DNA from: Allobosea robiniae
GTDB taxonomy: Bacteria; Pseudomonadota; Alphaproteobacteria; Rhizobiales; Beijerinckiaceae
Reading direction: 5' to 3'
NCBI RefSeq assembly: GCF_900102525.1
Contig: NZ_FNBZ01000002.1
Span: forward strand, 310,001-374,000
Length of the DNA stretch: 64,000 nt
Shown here piece by piece: positions 52,173 through 62,434 of the stretch. A program made the position numbers and the translations under genes. Below the pieces are notes generated by a model. That model was not told the DNA's origin and did no database searches. It worked only from the letters and a program-made list of their open reading frames with translations. Positions within the stretch are counted from its first letter, which is position 1, and every line of letters begins with the position of its first letter.

Positions 52173-52351
52173 GGCTGTTCTCCGCTTCGGCGTCGCACGG
52201 GGTCGGTGAGGTCCGGAAGCTAGTGGGCGCCTGACCTCGCCGGCAAGGCGCGTCCGGCCCGGCTCAGCCCTGCGCCGGGCGCGGGAATGCCGCATTTCCT
52301 TTTGTATCACTTTGCTTTATGAGCCGCTGTCATCCGATGGTGCAGCTGCCC
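52173..52351. other. Left part of the gap between the MBL gene and the DEAD-box gene
   Basis: The gap totals 360 bases with the next two entries. The left part holds an AT-rich stretch at about 52298-52320 that may contain a promoter for one of the divergent genes. No gene is supported. Confidence 0.35.
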
Positions 52352-52398
52352 GTTAGATCGCCATGAGTCCTTTCGGACGCTCTGGGGGGCGATTTAAC
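52352..52398 (+). ncRNA. Possible structured 5' leader element of the DEAD-box gene
   Basis: GTTAGATCGCC (52352-52362) can pair with GGCGATTTAAC (52388-52398) over 11 positions with one G-U pair. Inside, GTCC (52367-52370) and GGAC (52375-52378) form a tetraloop hairpin (TTTC). It lies about 135 bases upstream of the helicase start. It is not a recognised riboswitch; the T content after it is too low for a standard terminator. A thermosensor, autoregulatory leader or small RNA are alternatives. Confidence 0.4.
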
Positions 52399-52409
52399 TA
52401 TTTGTTTTG

Positions 52410-52454
52410 GCATCGGATTTTCCGGAAAGTGAACCCCGCTTTTCGGTCCGATGC
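52410..52454. repeat. Dispersed palindromic repeat, copy 3 (diverged)
   Basis: A 45-base copy sharing GCATCGGATT and TTTTCGGTCCGATGC with the elements at 24164 and 48591, but the inner arm reads GGAAAGTG and the loop is shorter. It lies directly after the structured element and 78 bases before the DEAD-box start. Confidence 0.8.
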
Positions 52455-52532
52455 TCTAGTGCCGCCTGAACCCATCGCCCACGCTTCGCGCCGTTCCTTC
52501 ATCTTACGCCGCAACCTTTAGGCCCATATCGC

Positions 52533-54557
52533 ATGTCCTTTTCTCTCACGAGCCCGCCGCTCGCGCGCGCGCTCGCCGATCGCAATTACTCCGACCCGAC
52601 GCCGGTGCAGAGCGCCGTCCTCGAAGACGCCGCCCGCGGGCGCGACCTACTGGTCTCCTCGCAGACCGGTTCCGGCAAGACCATCGCCTACGGGCTCGCC
52701 ATCGGCGAGACCCTGCTGGGCACGGCCGAGAAGCTCGGCCCCGCTGCCGAGCCGCTGGCTCTCATCATCGCGCCGACGCGTGAGCTTGCCTTGCAGGTGC
52801 AGCGCGAACTTGCCTGGCTCTATGCCCAGACCGGCGCGCGGGTGATCTCCTGCGTCGGCGGCATGGATCCGCGCCGCGAGGCGATGCTGCTCGACGAGGG
52901 CGCCCATATCGTCGTCGGCACGCCCGGCCGCCTGCGCGATCATATCGAGCGCCGTCGCCTCGACGTGTCCGCGCTCAAGGCGGTCGTGCTCGACGAGGCT
53001 GACGAGATGCTCGATCTCGGCTTCCGCGACGACCTCGAATACATCCTGAAGACCACCCCGGCGGAGCGGCGCAGCCTGCTGTTCTCGGCGACCTTCCCGA
53101 AGGCGATCGTCCAGCTCGCGCAGAGCTACCAGCGCGACGCGCTGCGCATCGAGGTGGAAGCGACGCGGCGCGGCCATGCCGACATCGCCTACAAGGCCGT
53201 GCGCGTCTTCCCGAAGGAAGCCGAGCTCGCAGTCGTCAACCTGCTGCGCTTCCACAATGCACCGGTGGCGCTGGTCTTCTGCAACACCCGCAACGCCGTG
53301 CGCCATCTCGAGGCGATCCTGCTCGAGCGCGGCTTCACTTCGGTCGCGCTCTCGGGCGAACTCGGCCAGAACGAGCGCAACGCGGCGCTGCAGGCGCTGC
53401 GCGACGGCCGGGCGCGGGTCTGCGTCGCGACCGACGTCGCGGCGCGCGGCATCGACCTGCCCGGACTCGACCTCGTCATCCATGCGGAGCTGCCGAACGA
53501 TTCCGAGGTGATGCAGCATCGCTCGGGCCGCACCGGCCGCGCCGGCAACAAGGGCACGAGCGTCCTGCTGGTGCCGCAGTCGCGCCGCCGCAAGGCCGAG
53601 CGTCTGCTGATGGAAGGCAAGGTCGAGGCTGAGTGGATCGGTCCTCCGACTGAAGAGGAAATCCGCGTCCTCGATCAGGAGCGCCTGCTCTCCGATCCGC
53701 TGCTCAACGGCGATGGCTCCGAGGACGATGCCGGCATGATCGAGGCGCTGATGGCGGGCCGCGAGGCCCGCGATATCGCCGCTGCGCTTGTTCGGCTCTA
53801 CCGCGCCCGCCTGCCGGCGGCGGAAGAGGTTGGCGATCCCGGCTTCGGCCGCGACGAGCGCCGTCCGGTCCGCACCAACGAGGATTATGCTGCCAAGCGC
53901 CGCCCGTTCGGCGCGGGACGCGACGAGGGCGAGGATGGCGAGCGCCCGCGCAAGCCTGCCGGCCCACGCGGCGATACCGTCTGGTTCCGTCTCGATATCG
54001 GCCGCAAGCAGGGCGCCGATCCGCGCCAGCTCCTGCCGATGCTGTGCCGCCGCGGCCGGATCACCCGCGACGAGGTCGGTGCGATCCGCATCTTCGACCG
54101 CGAGACCAAGGTCGAGATCGATGCCGATGTGGCCGATCGCTTCTATGACTCGGTGCGCATCCCGGACCGCGACAAGATCGTGATCGAGCCGACGACCGAA
54201 GCCGAGCGCCGTCCGGCCAAGGCTTTCGGGGACAAGGCCGAGCGTCCGGCTGCGCCGCGAAAGAGCTGGGGGGATGAGCAGGCTGCCGGAGACAGGCCGC
54301 AGCGGCCGCGATTCGAGCCGAGGGACGCGAATCAACGCGCGCCGCGGAGCGATGAGCGCAAGCCGTATCGCGCCGACAGCAGGCCTCCGCGCGACGACGC
54401 GCGCCCGCCGCGCCGTGACGACGGCAAGCCGGGTGGCGGTTTCAAGAAGCCCTATGAGGGCAAGGGCAAGCCCTTCGCTGGCAAGCCTGCCGGCGGGCGC
54501 CCGGCCGGTGGCAAGCCCTTCGGCAAGGGCAAGCCGCGCGGCGACAATCGCAGCTGA
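52533..54557 (+). CDS. DEAD-box ATP-dependent RNA helicase (DeaD/DbpA-like)
   Basis: A 674-residue helicase. The RecA-like domains carry PTPVQSAVL (Q motif), SSQTGSGKT (41-50), PTRELALQ, GTPGRLRDH, the DEAD box in LDEADEML (near 153), SATFP, TDVAARGIDLPG and HRSGRTGRAG. A DbpA-type RNA-binding domain follows at about 480-545 (WFRLDIGRKQGADPRQLLPM, EVGAIRIFDRETKVEI). The C-tail (about 570-674) is Arg/Lys/Gly/Pro-rich and disordered. It probably acts in ribosome assembly or cold adaptation, like DeaD. An unusual upstream structure and repeat may regulate it. Confidence 0.93.
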   Translation: MSFSLTSPPLARALADRNYSDPTPVQSAVLEDAARGRDLLVSSQTGSGKTIAYGLAIGETLLGTAEKLGPAAEPLALIIAPTRELALQVQRELAWLYAQTGARVISCVGGMDPRREAMLLDEGAHIVVGTPGRLRDHIERRRLDVSALKAVVLDEADEMLDLGFRDDLEYILKTTPAERRSLLFSATFPKAIVQLAQSYQRDALRIEVEATRRGHADIAYKAVRVFPKEAELAVVNLLRFHNAPVALVFCNTRNAVRHLEAILLERGFTSVALSGELGQNERNAALQALRDGRARVCVATDVAARGIDLPGLDLVIHAELPNDSEVMQHRSGRTGRAGNKGTSVLLVPQSRRRKAERLLMEGKVEAEWIGPPTEEEIRVLDQERLLSDPLLNGDGSEDDAGMIEALMAGREARDIAAALVRLYRARLPAAEEVGDPGFGRDERRPVRTNEDYAAKRRPFGAGRDEGEDGERPRKPAGPRGDTVWFRLDIGRKQGADPRQLLPMLCRRGRITRDEVGAIRIFDRETKVEIDADVADRFYDSVRIPDRDKIVIEPTTEAERRPAKAFGDKAERPAAPRKSWGDEQAAGDRPQRPRFEPRDANQRAPRSDERKPYRADSRPPRDDARPPRRDDGKPGGGFKKPYEGKGKPFAGKPAGGRPAGGKPFGKGKPRGDNRS

Positions 54558-54580
54558 GTTTCAGCCTCCGCAAAAAAAAC

Positions 54581-54617
54581 GCGCTGTCATTCCGGGTCAA
54601 GCCGGGAGTGACAGCGC
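54581..54617. repeat. REP-like hairpin / possible terminator after the DEAD-box gene
   Basis: GCGCTGTCATTCC-type left arm (54581-54596) pairs with CCGGGAGTGACAGCGC (54602-54617) with one mismatch around TCAAG. It is preceded by eight A. The TCATTCCGGG core is shared with the REP units at 20427 and 25909. It may serve as a terminator between the convergent helicase and small-peptide genes. Confidence 0.65.
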
Positions 54618-54676
54618 GAATTCTTTGAAGGACAGCAGGCTTCGAGCGCTGCAGCGCGCGCTCCCGTTCGCCTTCC

Positions 54677-54751
54677 TCAGCGCAGGCCGAGGAAGGAGAG
54701 GATCGCGAGAACGACGACGATAAGACCGACGATATAAATGATGTTGTTCAT
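54677..54751 (-). CDS. 24-residue membrane peptide
   Basis: The peptide MNNIIYIVGLIVVVLAILSF plus LGLR is almost wholly one hydrophobic helix with a short polar start and an Arg end. AGGGGG is spaced six bases before the ATG on the minus strand, close to ideal. It is too short for most gene finders. Similar very short single-helix proteins are annotated in alphaproteobacteria, from memory. The coding call rests on the RBS and the clean membrane segment. It could be a small regulatory or structural membrane peptide; function is unknown. Confidence 0.65.
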   Translation of the reverse strand: MNNIIYIVGLIVVVLAILSFLGLR

Positions 54752-54906
54752 GAAAAGCCCCCTGGCTGAATGGAGCCTTGCGGCTCGATCTGACAGGGGT
54801 TGAACCCGATCCGGGGTGCAATGGTTCCCGCCGGAGCTTTCGAGAGCCTGCGGAGATGACGGAAACCGGCGCCTTCTCGTCCCGGGAATGACGAGGCTGG
54901 CCGCTC

Positions 54907-55698
54907 TCAGTCCACGAGCTTGCGGTAGAGATGCCAGGTGGCATGGCCGAGCACCGGCATGACCACGATCAGGCCGACCAGCATCGGCAGGCAGCCGAGC
55001 ACGAGCAAGCCCGTCACCATCAGGCCCCAATACATCATCACGCGCGGATTGGCCTCGACGGCGGCGATCGAGGTGCGGATGGCTGTGGGGGCGTCGACGT
55101 GCCGGTCGATGATCAGCGGGAAAGATACCACCGAGATCGAGAAGGCGAGGATCGCCAGCAAGAGCCCGATCGCATTGCCGATCACCATCATGATCCAGCC
55201 ATCCGCGGTGGTGAACACCGCCCGCAGGAAATCGGTGGTCGAGACATCGGCGGGCAGGCCGAGCAGGCCACGATAGAGGAACCAGGCGCTGAACAGCCAG
55301 GCGAGGAAGAGCCCGGTCAGCATCGCGCCGAGCAGGGCGATCTGTCCGATCGACCGCGAGCGGAGCACCGCGAAAGCATGGACCCAGGACGTGTCCATGC
55401 CCTTCTCGCGCCGGCGGCTGATCTCGTAGAGCCCGATCGCGGCGAAGGGGCCGAGCAATGCGAAGCCCGAGAGCAGCGGGAAGAGCAGGGGGAAGATATT
55501 GTAGCTGACCGTGAGCTGCGCCAGCAGGATGCCGGCGACGGGATAGATCAGAGCGATGAAGACGAGGTGGCTCGGCTGAGCCTTGAAATCGTCCCAGCCG
55601 CGCAGCAGCGCCTCGTGCAGATCCCGCGTGGTGATGATCCTGATGCGTGGTTGCGAGAGCGCGGCAATGTCATGAACTGTGCCGTCGAGATTGGCCAT
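54907..55698 (-). CDS. DUF2189 integral membrane protein
   Basis: A 263-residue membrane protein with about six helices, for example LVFIALIYPVAGILLAQLTV, LLFPLLSGFALLGPFAAIGLY, IALLGAMLTGLFLAWLFSAW and the C-terminal LMVTGLLVLGCLPMLVGLIV. The pattern HEALLRGWDDFKAQPSHLVF followed by GLYEISRRREKGMD is typical of DUF2189. Start at 55698 follows GGAGA; longer starts are unconserved. Function is unknown. The 24-residue membrane peptide lies downstream on the same strand. Confidence 0.88.
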   Translation of the reverse strand: MANLDGTVHDIAALSQPRIRIITTRDLHEALLRGWDDFKAQPSHLVFIALIYPVAGILLAQLTVSYNIFPLLFPLLSGFALLGPFAAIGLYEISRRREKGMDTSWVHAFAVLRSRSIGQIALLGAMLTGLFLAWLFSAWFLYRGLLGLPADVSTTDFLRAVFTTADGWIMMVIGNAIGLLLAILAFSISVVSFPLIIDRHVDAPTAIRTSIAAVEANPRVMMYWGLMVTGLLVLGCLPMLVGLIVVMPVLGHATWHLYRKLVD

Positions 55699-55904
55699 GG
55701 CGTGTCTCCCGGTTCCGGCCCGGTTCGCCATATGGCTGTCGACGTGAACCTTGGTGTCAACGGCCTGCGGCGTCGAGCTTCCAATTCCCAGCCCGCAAAC
55801 TATACGCGCCAAAGCGCGGTTTGTCGCAAGCTTTCGGGGCGGCACAGCCTTGCATGGGCCGCAAAAAGGCTGCTGCCCTTCCTCGTCACGATCATCTCGC
55901 CTAA

Positions 55905-58082
<2,178 letters not shown>

Positions 58083-58085
58083 GGT

Positions 58086-59060
58086 CTACTCCGCCGCTTC
58101 CGCCGGCGGTGTGAACATCGCCACGGGAGAGGCCTCGCCCGCTGCCCGCACCTGGCTCGGGGCGAGGCCGGTGATGCGCTTGAAGGCGCGGCTGAACGAG
58201 GCTTCCGACTCGTAGCCGAGACGCTGGGCAACAACCGCGATGCGCAACTTGTCGCGAGCGAGCCACTGCCTCGCCTGATGCATCCGGACCTGCGCGACAT
58301 AGCGGGCCGGCGTCTCGCCGACGACCTCGGCGAAGCGCTCGGCGAAGCCGGAGCGCGAGGCGCCCATCAGCTCGGCGAGGCTTTCGACCGTCCAGTCGGT
58401 TTCGGGATGGGCGTGGATCGCCGCCAGCACCTTGCCGACCGTCGGGCAGCGCGCTGCGGCGACCCAGCCCTTGGCGGCGCCGCAGCCGCCCTCGACCCAG
58501 GCACGGATGATCGCGGCGGCCAGCACGTCGGCGAGGCGTGCCAGCATGCCGCCGGCGCCGACCCGGTCCATCGCGACCTCGCGGCCCATCGCGTCGAGCA
58601 GATGCGGGATGCTGGGCTCATACGCGATGAAATCGCTCATCCGCATCAGGTCCGGCATCAACCGCAGCAATGGGTGATCGAGATCGACATTGAAGGTCAT
58701 GCGGCCGGTGAAGACGAGCATATGCGCGCCGGCGCCGCCGCCCTCGACATCGAAGATGTTGCCATAGGCTTCCAGAACCCGGCAGTCGCAGGGTGGGGAG
58801 GCGACGACATCCGGCGAGCTCGCCAGGACATGGCCACCGCCGCGCGGCAGCAGCACGGCGTCACCGTCGGCGAGCTCCAGCCATTCGCCGGCCGGCGTCT
58901 TCAGCCAGCAGTGGCCGCGCGAGATGAAATGGAAATAGGCCTGATGGGTCGGCGGATAGACGACGCCCCAGGGCGCGGCCAATTGGCAGCGGCTGTAATC
59001 GACGCCGTCGAGCCGCAAGCCCCGGAGCATCTCGGTCAGGTGGTCGGCGGAAGCGGTCAT
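58086..59060 (-). CDS. AraC family regulator with cupin domain
   Basis: A 324-residue regulator. The N-terminal cupin (about 20-170) has YFHFISRGHCWLKTPAGEWL and DGDAVLLPRGGGHVLAS, the Cupin_6 pattern. The C-terminal AraC DNA-binding pair (about 215-310) has WTVESLAELMGASRSGFAERF and IAVVAQRLGYESEASFSRAFKRI. It is divergent from an MFS transporter at 59156, with ATGGA-AAC-TCCAT (59103-59115) as a small dyad between them, so it probably controls that exporter. The ligand is unknown. It is convergent with ligA (three-base gap). Confidence 0.9.
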   Translation of the reverse strand: MTASADHLTEMLRGLRLDGVDYSRCQLAAPWGVVYPPTHQAYFHFISRGHCWLKTPAGEWLELADGDAVLLPRGGGHVLASSPDVVASPPCDCRVLEAYGNIFDVEGGGAGAHMLVFTGRMTFNVDLDHPLLRLMPDLMRMSDFIAYEPSIPHLLDAMGREVAMDRVGAGGMLARLADVLAAAIIRAWVEGGCGAAKGWVAAARCPTVGKVLAAIHAHPETDWTVESLAELMGASRSGFAERFAEVVGETPARYVAQVRMHQARQWLARDKLRIAVVAQRLGYESEASFSRAFKRITGLAPSQVRAAGEASPVAMFTPPAEAAE

Positions 59061-59155
59061 GGCATTCCTGGACGAACGGTCATGAGATGCGGATGATATA
59101 GCATGGAAACTCCATGGGGCCACGCCCATCTTCCGGCGACCTGATGGAGACCCCC

Positions 59156-60400
59156 ATGTCAGATTCCCTGTCTGCCACGACCCTTGAATTCGACGATACA
59201 GCCGAGGAGGCCCGCGACAAGCCGGCCTGGGCTGCCGTCACATCCCTGACCTTCGGCGTCTTTGGCCTTGTCACGGCCGAGTTCCTGCCGGCCAGCCTGC
59301 TCACCCCGATGGCGGCCGATGTCGGCGTCTCCGTCGGCGCCGCCGGGCAGGCGGTGACCGCGACTGCCGTCGTCGGCGCCATCGCGGGACTTGCCGCGGC
59401 AATCGTGACGCGCGGCATCGACCGGCGTCTCGTGATCTGGTCGCTAACCGGCCTGCTGATCGTTTCCAGCATCATCGCTGCCGTCGCCACCAACCTGACG
59501 ACGCTGCTCTTCGCCCGCGTCCTGCTCGGCATCGGGCTCGGCGCCTTCTGGTCGATGGTCGCGGCGACCGCGATGCGGCTCGTGCCGCCCAGCGCGCTCC
59601 CCAAGGCGATGTCGCTGATCTTCGCCGGCGTCTCCCTCGCCACCGTCAGCGCCGCGCCGATCGGCGCCTATCTCGGCAACGTGATGGGCTGGCGCTTCGT
59701 GTTCTGGCTCTCGGCGCTGGTCGGGGTTGCCGCACTCGTCATCCAGATGGCGGTTCTGCCGCGGCTGCCGGCGCGGGGCTCGCCCGATATCCGCACGTTG
59801 TTCCGGCTGCTCGGCCAGCCCAGCATCGCGCTCGTGCTTGCCGGCATCGTCGTGGTGATCTCCGGGCATTTCGCCGGTTTCACCTATGTCCGCCCGTTCC
59901 TGGAGCAGATCCCGAAGCTCTCGGTCGAAGCGATCTCGCTCGTCCTGCTGGCCTATGGAATCGGCGGCTTCTTCGGCAATTTCGCGGGCGGGGCGATCAC
60001 GGCGCGCAGCGCCAAGGCTTCGGTGATCTTCGGCGCCTTCCTGATCGCGCTGGTGGGCGTGAGCCTGCTCTTCGTCGGCGCGTCGCCGCTCGCTTCGGCC
60101 ATCGCGGTCGGGCTCTGGGGTTTCGCCTTCGGAGCGCTGCCGGTCGGCTTCCAGACCTGGCTGGTGCGCGTCGCGCCGGAGGACGAGGCGGAATCGGCCG
60201 GCGGGCTGATCGTCGCGGCCTTCCAGATCGCGATCGCAAGCGGCGCCATCTTCGGCGGGCTCTTGGTCGATGGCTTCGGCACGCTCGGAGTCATCGCCTA
60301 TGCGACCGTCGCGACGCTGGTTGGCGGAGCGGGCGTGCTGCTGCTGGGGTCGAAGAGCCCCGAACGCGTCGGCGCCAGCGCGGCCGCGCACGCGCTCTGA
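59156..60400 (+). CDS. MFS efflux transporter (YdhP/NepI-like)
   Basis: A 414-residue major facilitator with twelve predicted helices after a 35-residue cytoplasmic tail. The loop 2-3 motif reads ITRGIDRRLVIW, and AIVTRGIDRR, FARVLLGIGLGAFWSM and YLGNVMGWRFVFWLSALVG fit the DHA1/arabinose-efflux type including NepI and YdhP. Start at 59156 follows GGAG at six bases; METP at 59144 is possible. It probably exports a small amphiphilic or purine-like compound under the divergent AraC regulator. Confidence 0.9.
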   Translation: MSDSLSATTLEFDDTAEEARDKPAWAAVTSLTFGVFGLVTAEFLPASLLTPMAADVGVSVGAAGQAVTATAVVGAIAGLAAAIVTRGIDRRLVIWSLTGLLIVSSIIAAVATNLTTLLFARVLLGIGLGAFWSMVAATAMRLVPPSALPKAMSLIFAGVSLATVSAAPIGAYLGNVMGWRFVFWLSALVGVAALVIQMAVLPRLPARGSPDIRTLFRLLGQPSIALVLAGIVVVISGHFAGFTYVRPFLEQIPKLSVEAISLVLLAYGIGGFFGNFAGGAITARSAKASVIFGAFLIALVGVSLLFVGASPLASAIAVGLWGFAFGALPVGFQTWLVRVAPEDEAESAGGLIVAAFQIAIASGAIFGGLLVDGFGTLGVIAYATVATLVGGAGVLLLGSKSPERVGASAAAHAL

Positions 60401-60425
60401 GGTTCTCTCCAGGAATGGCAAAACC

Positions 60426-60457
60426 GATCGGGCGCGTGATGCGCCCGATCACTTTTC
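60426..60457 (+). terminator. Rho-independent terminator after the MFS gene
   Basis: GATCGGGCGC (60426-60435) pairs with GCGCCCGATC (60441-60450) around GTGAT, followed by ACTTTTCTT. It separates the MFS gene from the next AraC regulator. Confidence 0.85.
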
Positions 60458-60497
60458 TTCAAGACAGCAATGGGGCGAGAAGGTTTATGCTTGCACC

Positions 60498-61361
60498 ATG
60501 GAAGCAGTCACCCAAGGTGAGACATTAGGCCTCGAACCGCTCGTCGCCGGCGAGCGAGCCAAGCTTTTTCCGGCCGAGCGCTTCGACGGGCTGGATTGCC
60601 TCGCCGCGACCTTCCGCCAGCACGCCTATGCGCCGCACCAGCACGACAGCTATGTGATGGGCGTCATCGAGGCCGGCTGCGAAACCTTCCGGGTTCGCGG
60701 CGCGCGCCACTATGCGCGGCCGGGTCAGATCACCTTCGTCAATCCGCTCGAGACGCATGATGGCGAGCCTTATGGCCCGGGCTACAGCTACCGGATGACC
60801 TATCCAGAGGTCGGGCTGATCCGCGAGGTCGCGGCTTCGCTCAGCGGCCGGGACGGGATCGGGACACCGTTCTTCCCACAGCCTCTGGTCGATGATGCCG
60901 AGGGGGCTGCGCTCTTCGCGGCGGCTCATCGCGCCATCGAGGATGGCGGGGACCTGCTGGCCGGCGAAGAAATGCTGCTGCGCTTCTACGCTCGCTGCCT
61001 GATGCATCATGCCGATCTCGCCGTGCGGCCGGTGGGCGTGGAGAGTGGGTCCGTCGCCCGTGCCCGCGAGGTCTTCGAGGCCCGCTATGAAGAAGACCTG
61101 TCGCTGGCCGATCTGGCGCGGCTCACCGGGCTGCCGCGCCACCACCTGATCCGGGCCTTCCGGCGCGAGACCGGTCTGACGCCGCATGCCTATCTGGTCG
61201 ATGTTCGCGTACGGCGGGCGCGCGAGCGATTGCGGCGCGGCGAGATGCCCGGCGACGTCGCGGCGGCGACCGGTTTCTGTGACCAGCCGCATCTGACCCG
61301 CGCGTTTAAGGCCCGCTTCGGCGTCACGCCCGGTGCCTTCCGCGCGGCGCATGCCGCCTGA
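60498..61361 (+). CDS. AraC family regulator upstream of azlCD
   Basis: A 287-residue regulator. The N-terminal cupin-like AraC_binding domain has HQHDSYVMGVIEAGCETFRVRG and GQITFVNPLETHDG. The C-terminal helix-turn-helix pair reads LSLADLARLTGLPRHHLIRAFR and PGDVAAATGFCDQPHLTRAFKARFG. It ends 24 bases before azlC on the same strand. AraC proteins of this architecture are commonly next to AzlCD exporters. Ligand may be a branched-chain amino acid or analogue, by inference. Start ATG at 60498 is canonical. Confidence 0.9.
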   Translation: MEAVTQGETLGLEPLVAGERAKLFPAERFDGLDCLAATFRQHAYAPHQHDSYVMGVIEAGCETFRVRGARHYARPGQITFVNPLETHDGEPYGPGYSYRMTYPEVGLIREVAASLSGRDGIGTPFFPQPLVDDAEGAALFAAAHRAIEDGGDLLAGEEMLLRFYARCLMHHADLAVRPVGVESGSVARAREVFEARYEEDLSLADLARLTGLPRHHLIRAFRRETGLTPHAYLVDVRVRRARERLRRGEMPGDVAAATGFCDQPHLTRAFKARFGVTPGAFRAAHAA

Positions 61362-61385
61362 ATCGGTTTTCGAGAGAACATTTCC

Positions 61386-62099
61386 ATGTCCACGATGCGT
61401 GACGACATCAGGCGCGGCCTGAACGATATCTGGCCGGCCGCGGTCGCCGCAGCGCCGATCGGCCTGCTCTTCGGTGCGGTCGCCGCCAGCAAGGGGCTCT
61501 CGCCGCTCGAAGTCTTCCTGATGAGCATCATGGTCTTCGCCGGCGGGGCGCAGTTCGCCGCGATCGAGCTCTGGGCGAGCCCGGCGCCGGTCGCCGCGCT
61601 GGTGTTCTCGACGCTGCTCATCAATGCGCGCCATGTGCTGATGGGCGCGTCTCTGGCGCCCAAGCTCCAGGGCTTCAGCCGCTGGCAGAAATTCCTCGGC
61701 CTCTACTACATGGCCGACGAGAATTGGGCGCTGGCCGAGAAGCGCGCCCGCACCCACCGCCTGACGCCGGCCTACTGGTTCGCGATGGTCATCCCCTTCG
61801 TTGCGGGCTGGCTGATCAACTCGACGCTCGGCGCGATGATCGGCGCCGTGCTTGGCGATCCCAAGCGGCTCGGGGCCGATTTCGCCTTCACGGCGCTGTT
61901 CATCGCGCTCGTCGCCGCCTTCTGGAAGGGCCGCGTGACGTTCTGGACGGTCGCGGCCGCCGGCATCGCCTCGGCCGTGACCTATCGGCTGGCCGGGCCG
62001 CCCTGGCATGTCGCTGCGGGCGCACTCTGCGGGTTGCTGGCGGCATGGCTTGCGGCCGGAAGTGAAGAACAGCCGGTCACCGAGGAGGCCAAGGCGTGA
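61386..62099 (+). CDS. azlC: AzlC family branched-chain amino acid exporter, large subunit
   Basis: A 237-residue membrane protein with about five to six helices: VAAAPIGLLFGAVAASKG, FLMSIMVFAGGAQFAAIELW, VAALVFSTLLINARHVLMGA and WFAMVIPFVAGWLINSTLG. The NARHVLMGASLAP and MADENWAL segments are the AzlC signatures. With AzlD it exports branched-chain amino acids or analogues. Its stop overlaps azlD (GTGA). Confidence 0.94.
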   Translation: MSTMRDDIRRGLNDIWPAAVAAAPIGLLFGAVAASKGLSPLEVFLMSIMVFAGGAQFAAIELWASPAPVAALVFSTLLINARHVLMGASLAPKLQGFSRWQKFLGLYYMADENWALAEKRARTHRLTPAYWFAMVIPFVAGWLINSTLGAMIGAVLGDPKRLGADFAFTALFIALVAAFWKGRVTFWTVAAAGIASAVTYRLAGPPWHVAAGALCGLLAAWLAAGSEEQPVTEEAKA

Positions 62100-62395
62100 G
62101 CGTCGATCCGATCAACCTCCTCGCCTTCCTCGGCATGGCGATCGTGACCTATTTCACGCGCGTCGCCGGGCTGGCGCTGGCCGGGCGGCTCAGCCTCTCG
62201 CCACGCGCGCAGGCCGCTTTCGACGCCATCCCGCCGGCTGTTCTGATCGCGGTGATCGCGCCGAGCGCGCTCGCGACCGGCTGGGCCGAGACGGCGGCGG
62301 CGGCGATCACCGCGCTTGCCGCGACGCGGTTGCCCTTGCTGGGCGTGGTGGCGGTCGGGGTTGTCGCGGTGGTCGGTTTCAGGATGGTGATGTGA
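62096..62395 (+). CDS. azlD: AzlD family small transport subunit
   Basis: A 99-residue membrane protein with three to four helices. The signature is IVTYFTRVAGLALAGR, followed by AAFDAIPPAVLIAVIAP and a hydrophobic C-terminus ending GFRMVM. It starts at GTG 62096, overlapping the azlC stop, with GAGGAGG upstream. AzlD is the obligate partner of AzlC. Confidence 0.93.
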   Translation: MSVDPINLLAFLGMAIVTYFTRVAGLALAGRLSLSPRAQAAFDAIPPAVLIAVIAPSALATGWAETAAAAITALAATRLPLLGVVAVGVVAVVGFRMVM

Positions 62396-62400
62396 CGTTC

Positions 62401-62430
62401 TTGCCTTCTCGCCCTGAGGGGAGAAGGCAA
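62401..62430. terminator. Inverted repeat between azlD and pepP-like gene, possible terminator
   Basis: TTGCCTTCTC (62401-62410) and GAGAAGGCAA (62421-62430) are perfect ten-base arms around GCCCTGAGGG. It lies between convergent genes. There is no T run, so it may be a repeat rather than a strong terminator. Confidence 0.55.
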
Positions 62431-62434
62431 CCAA

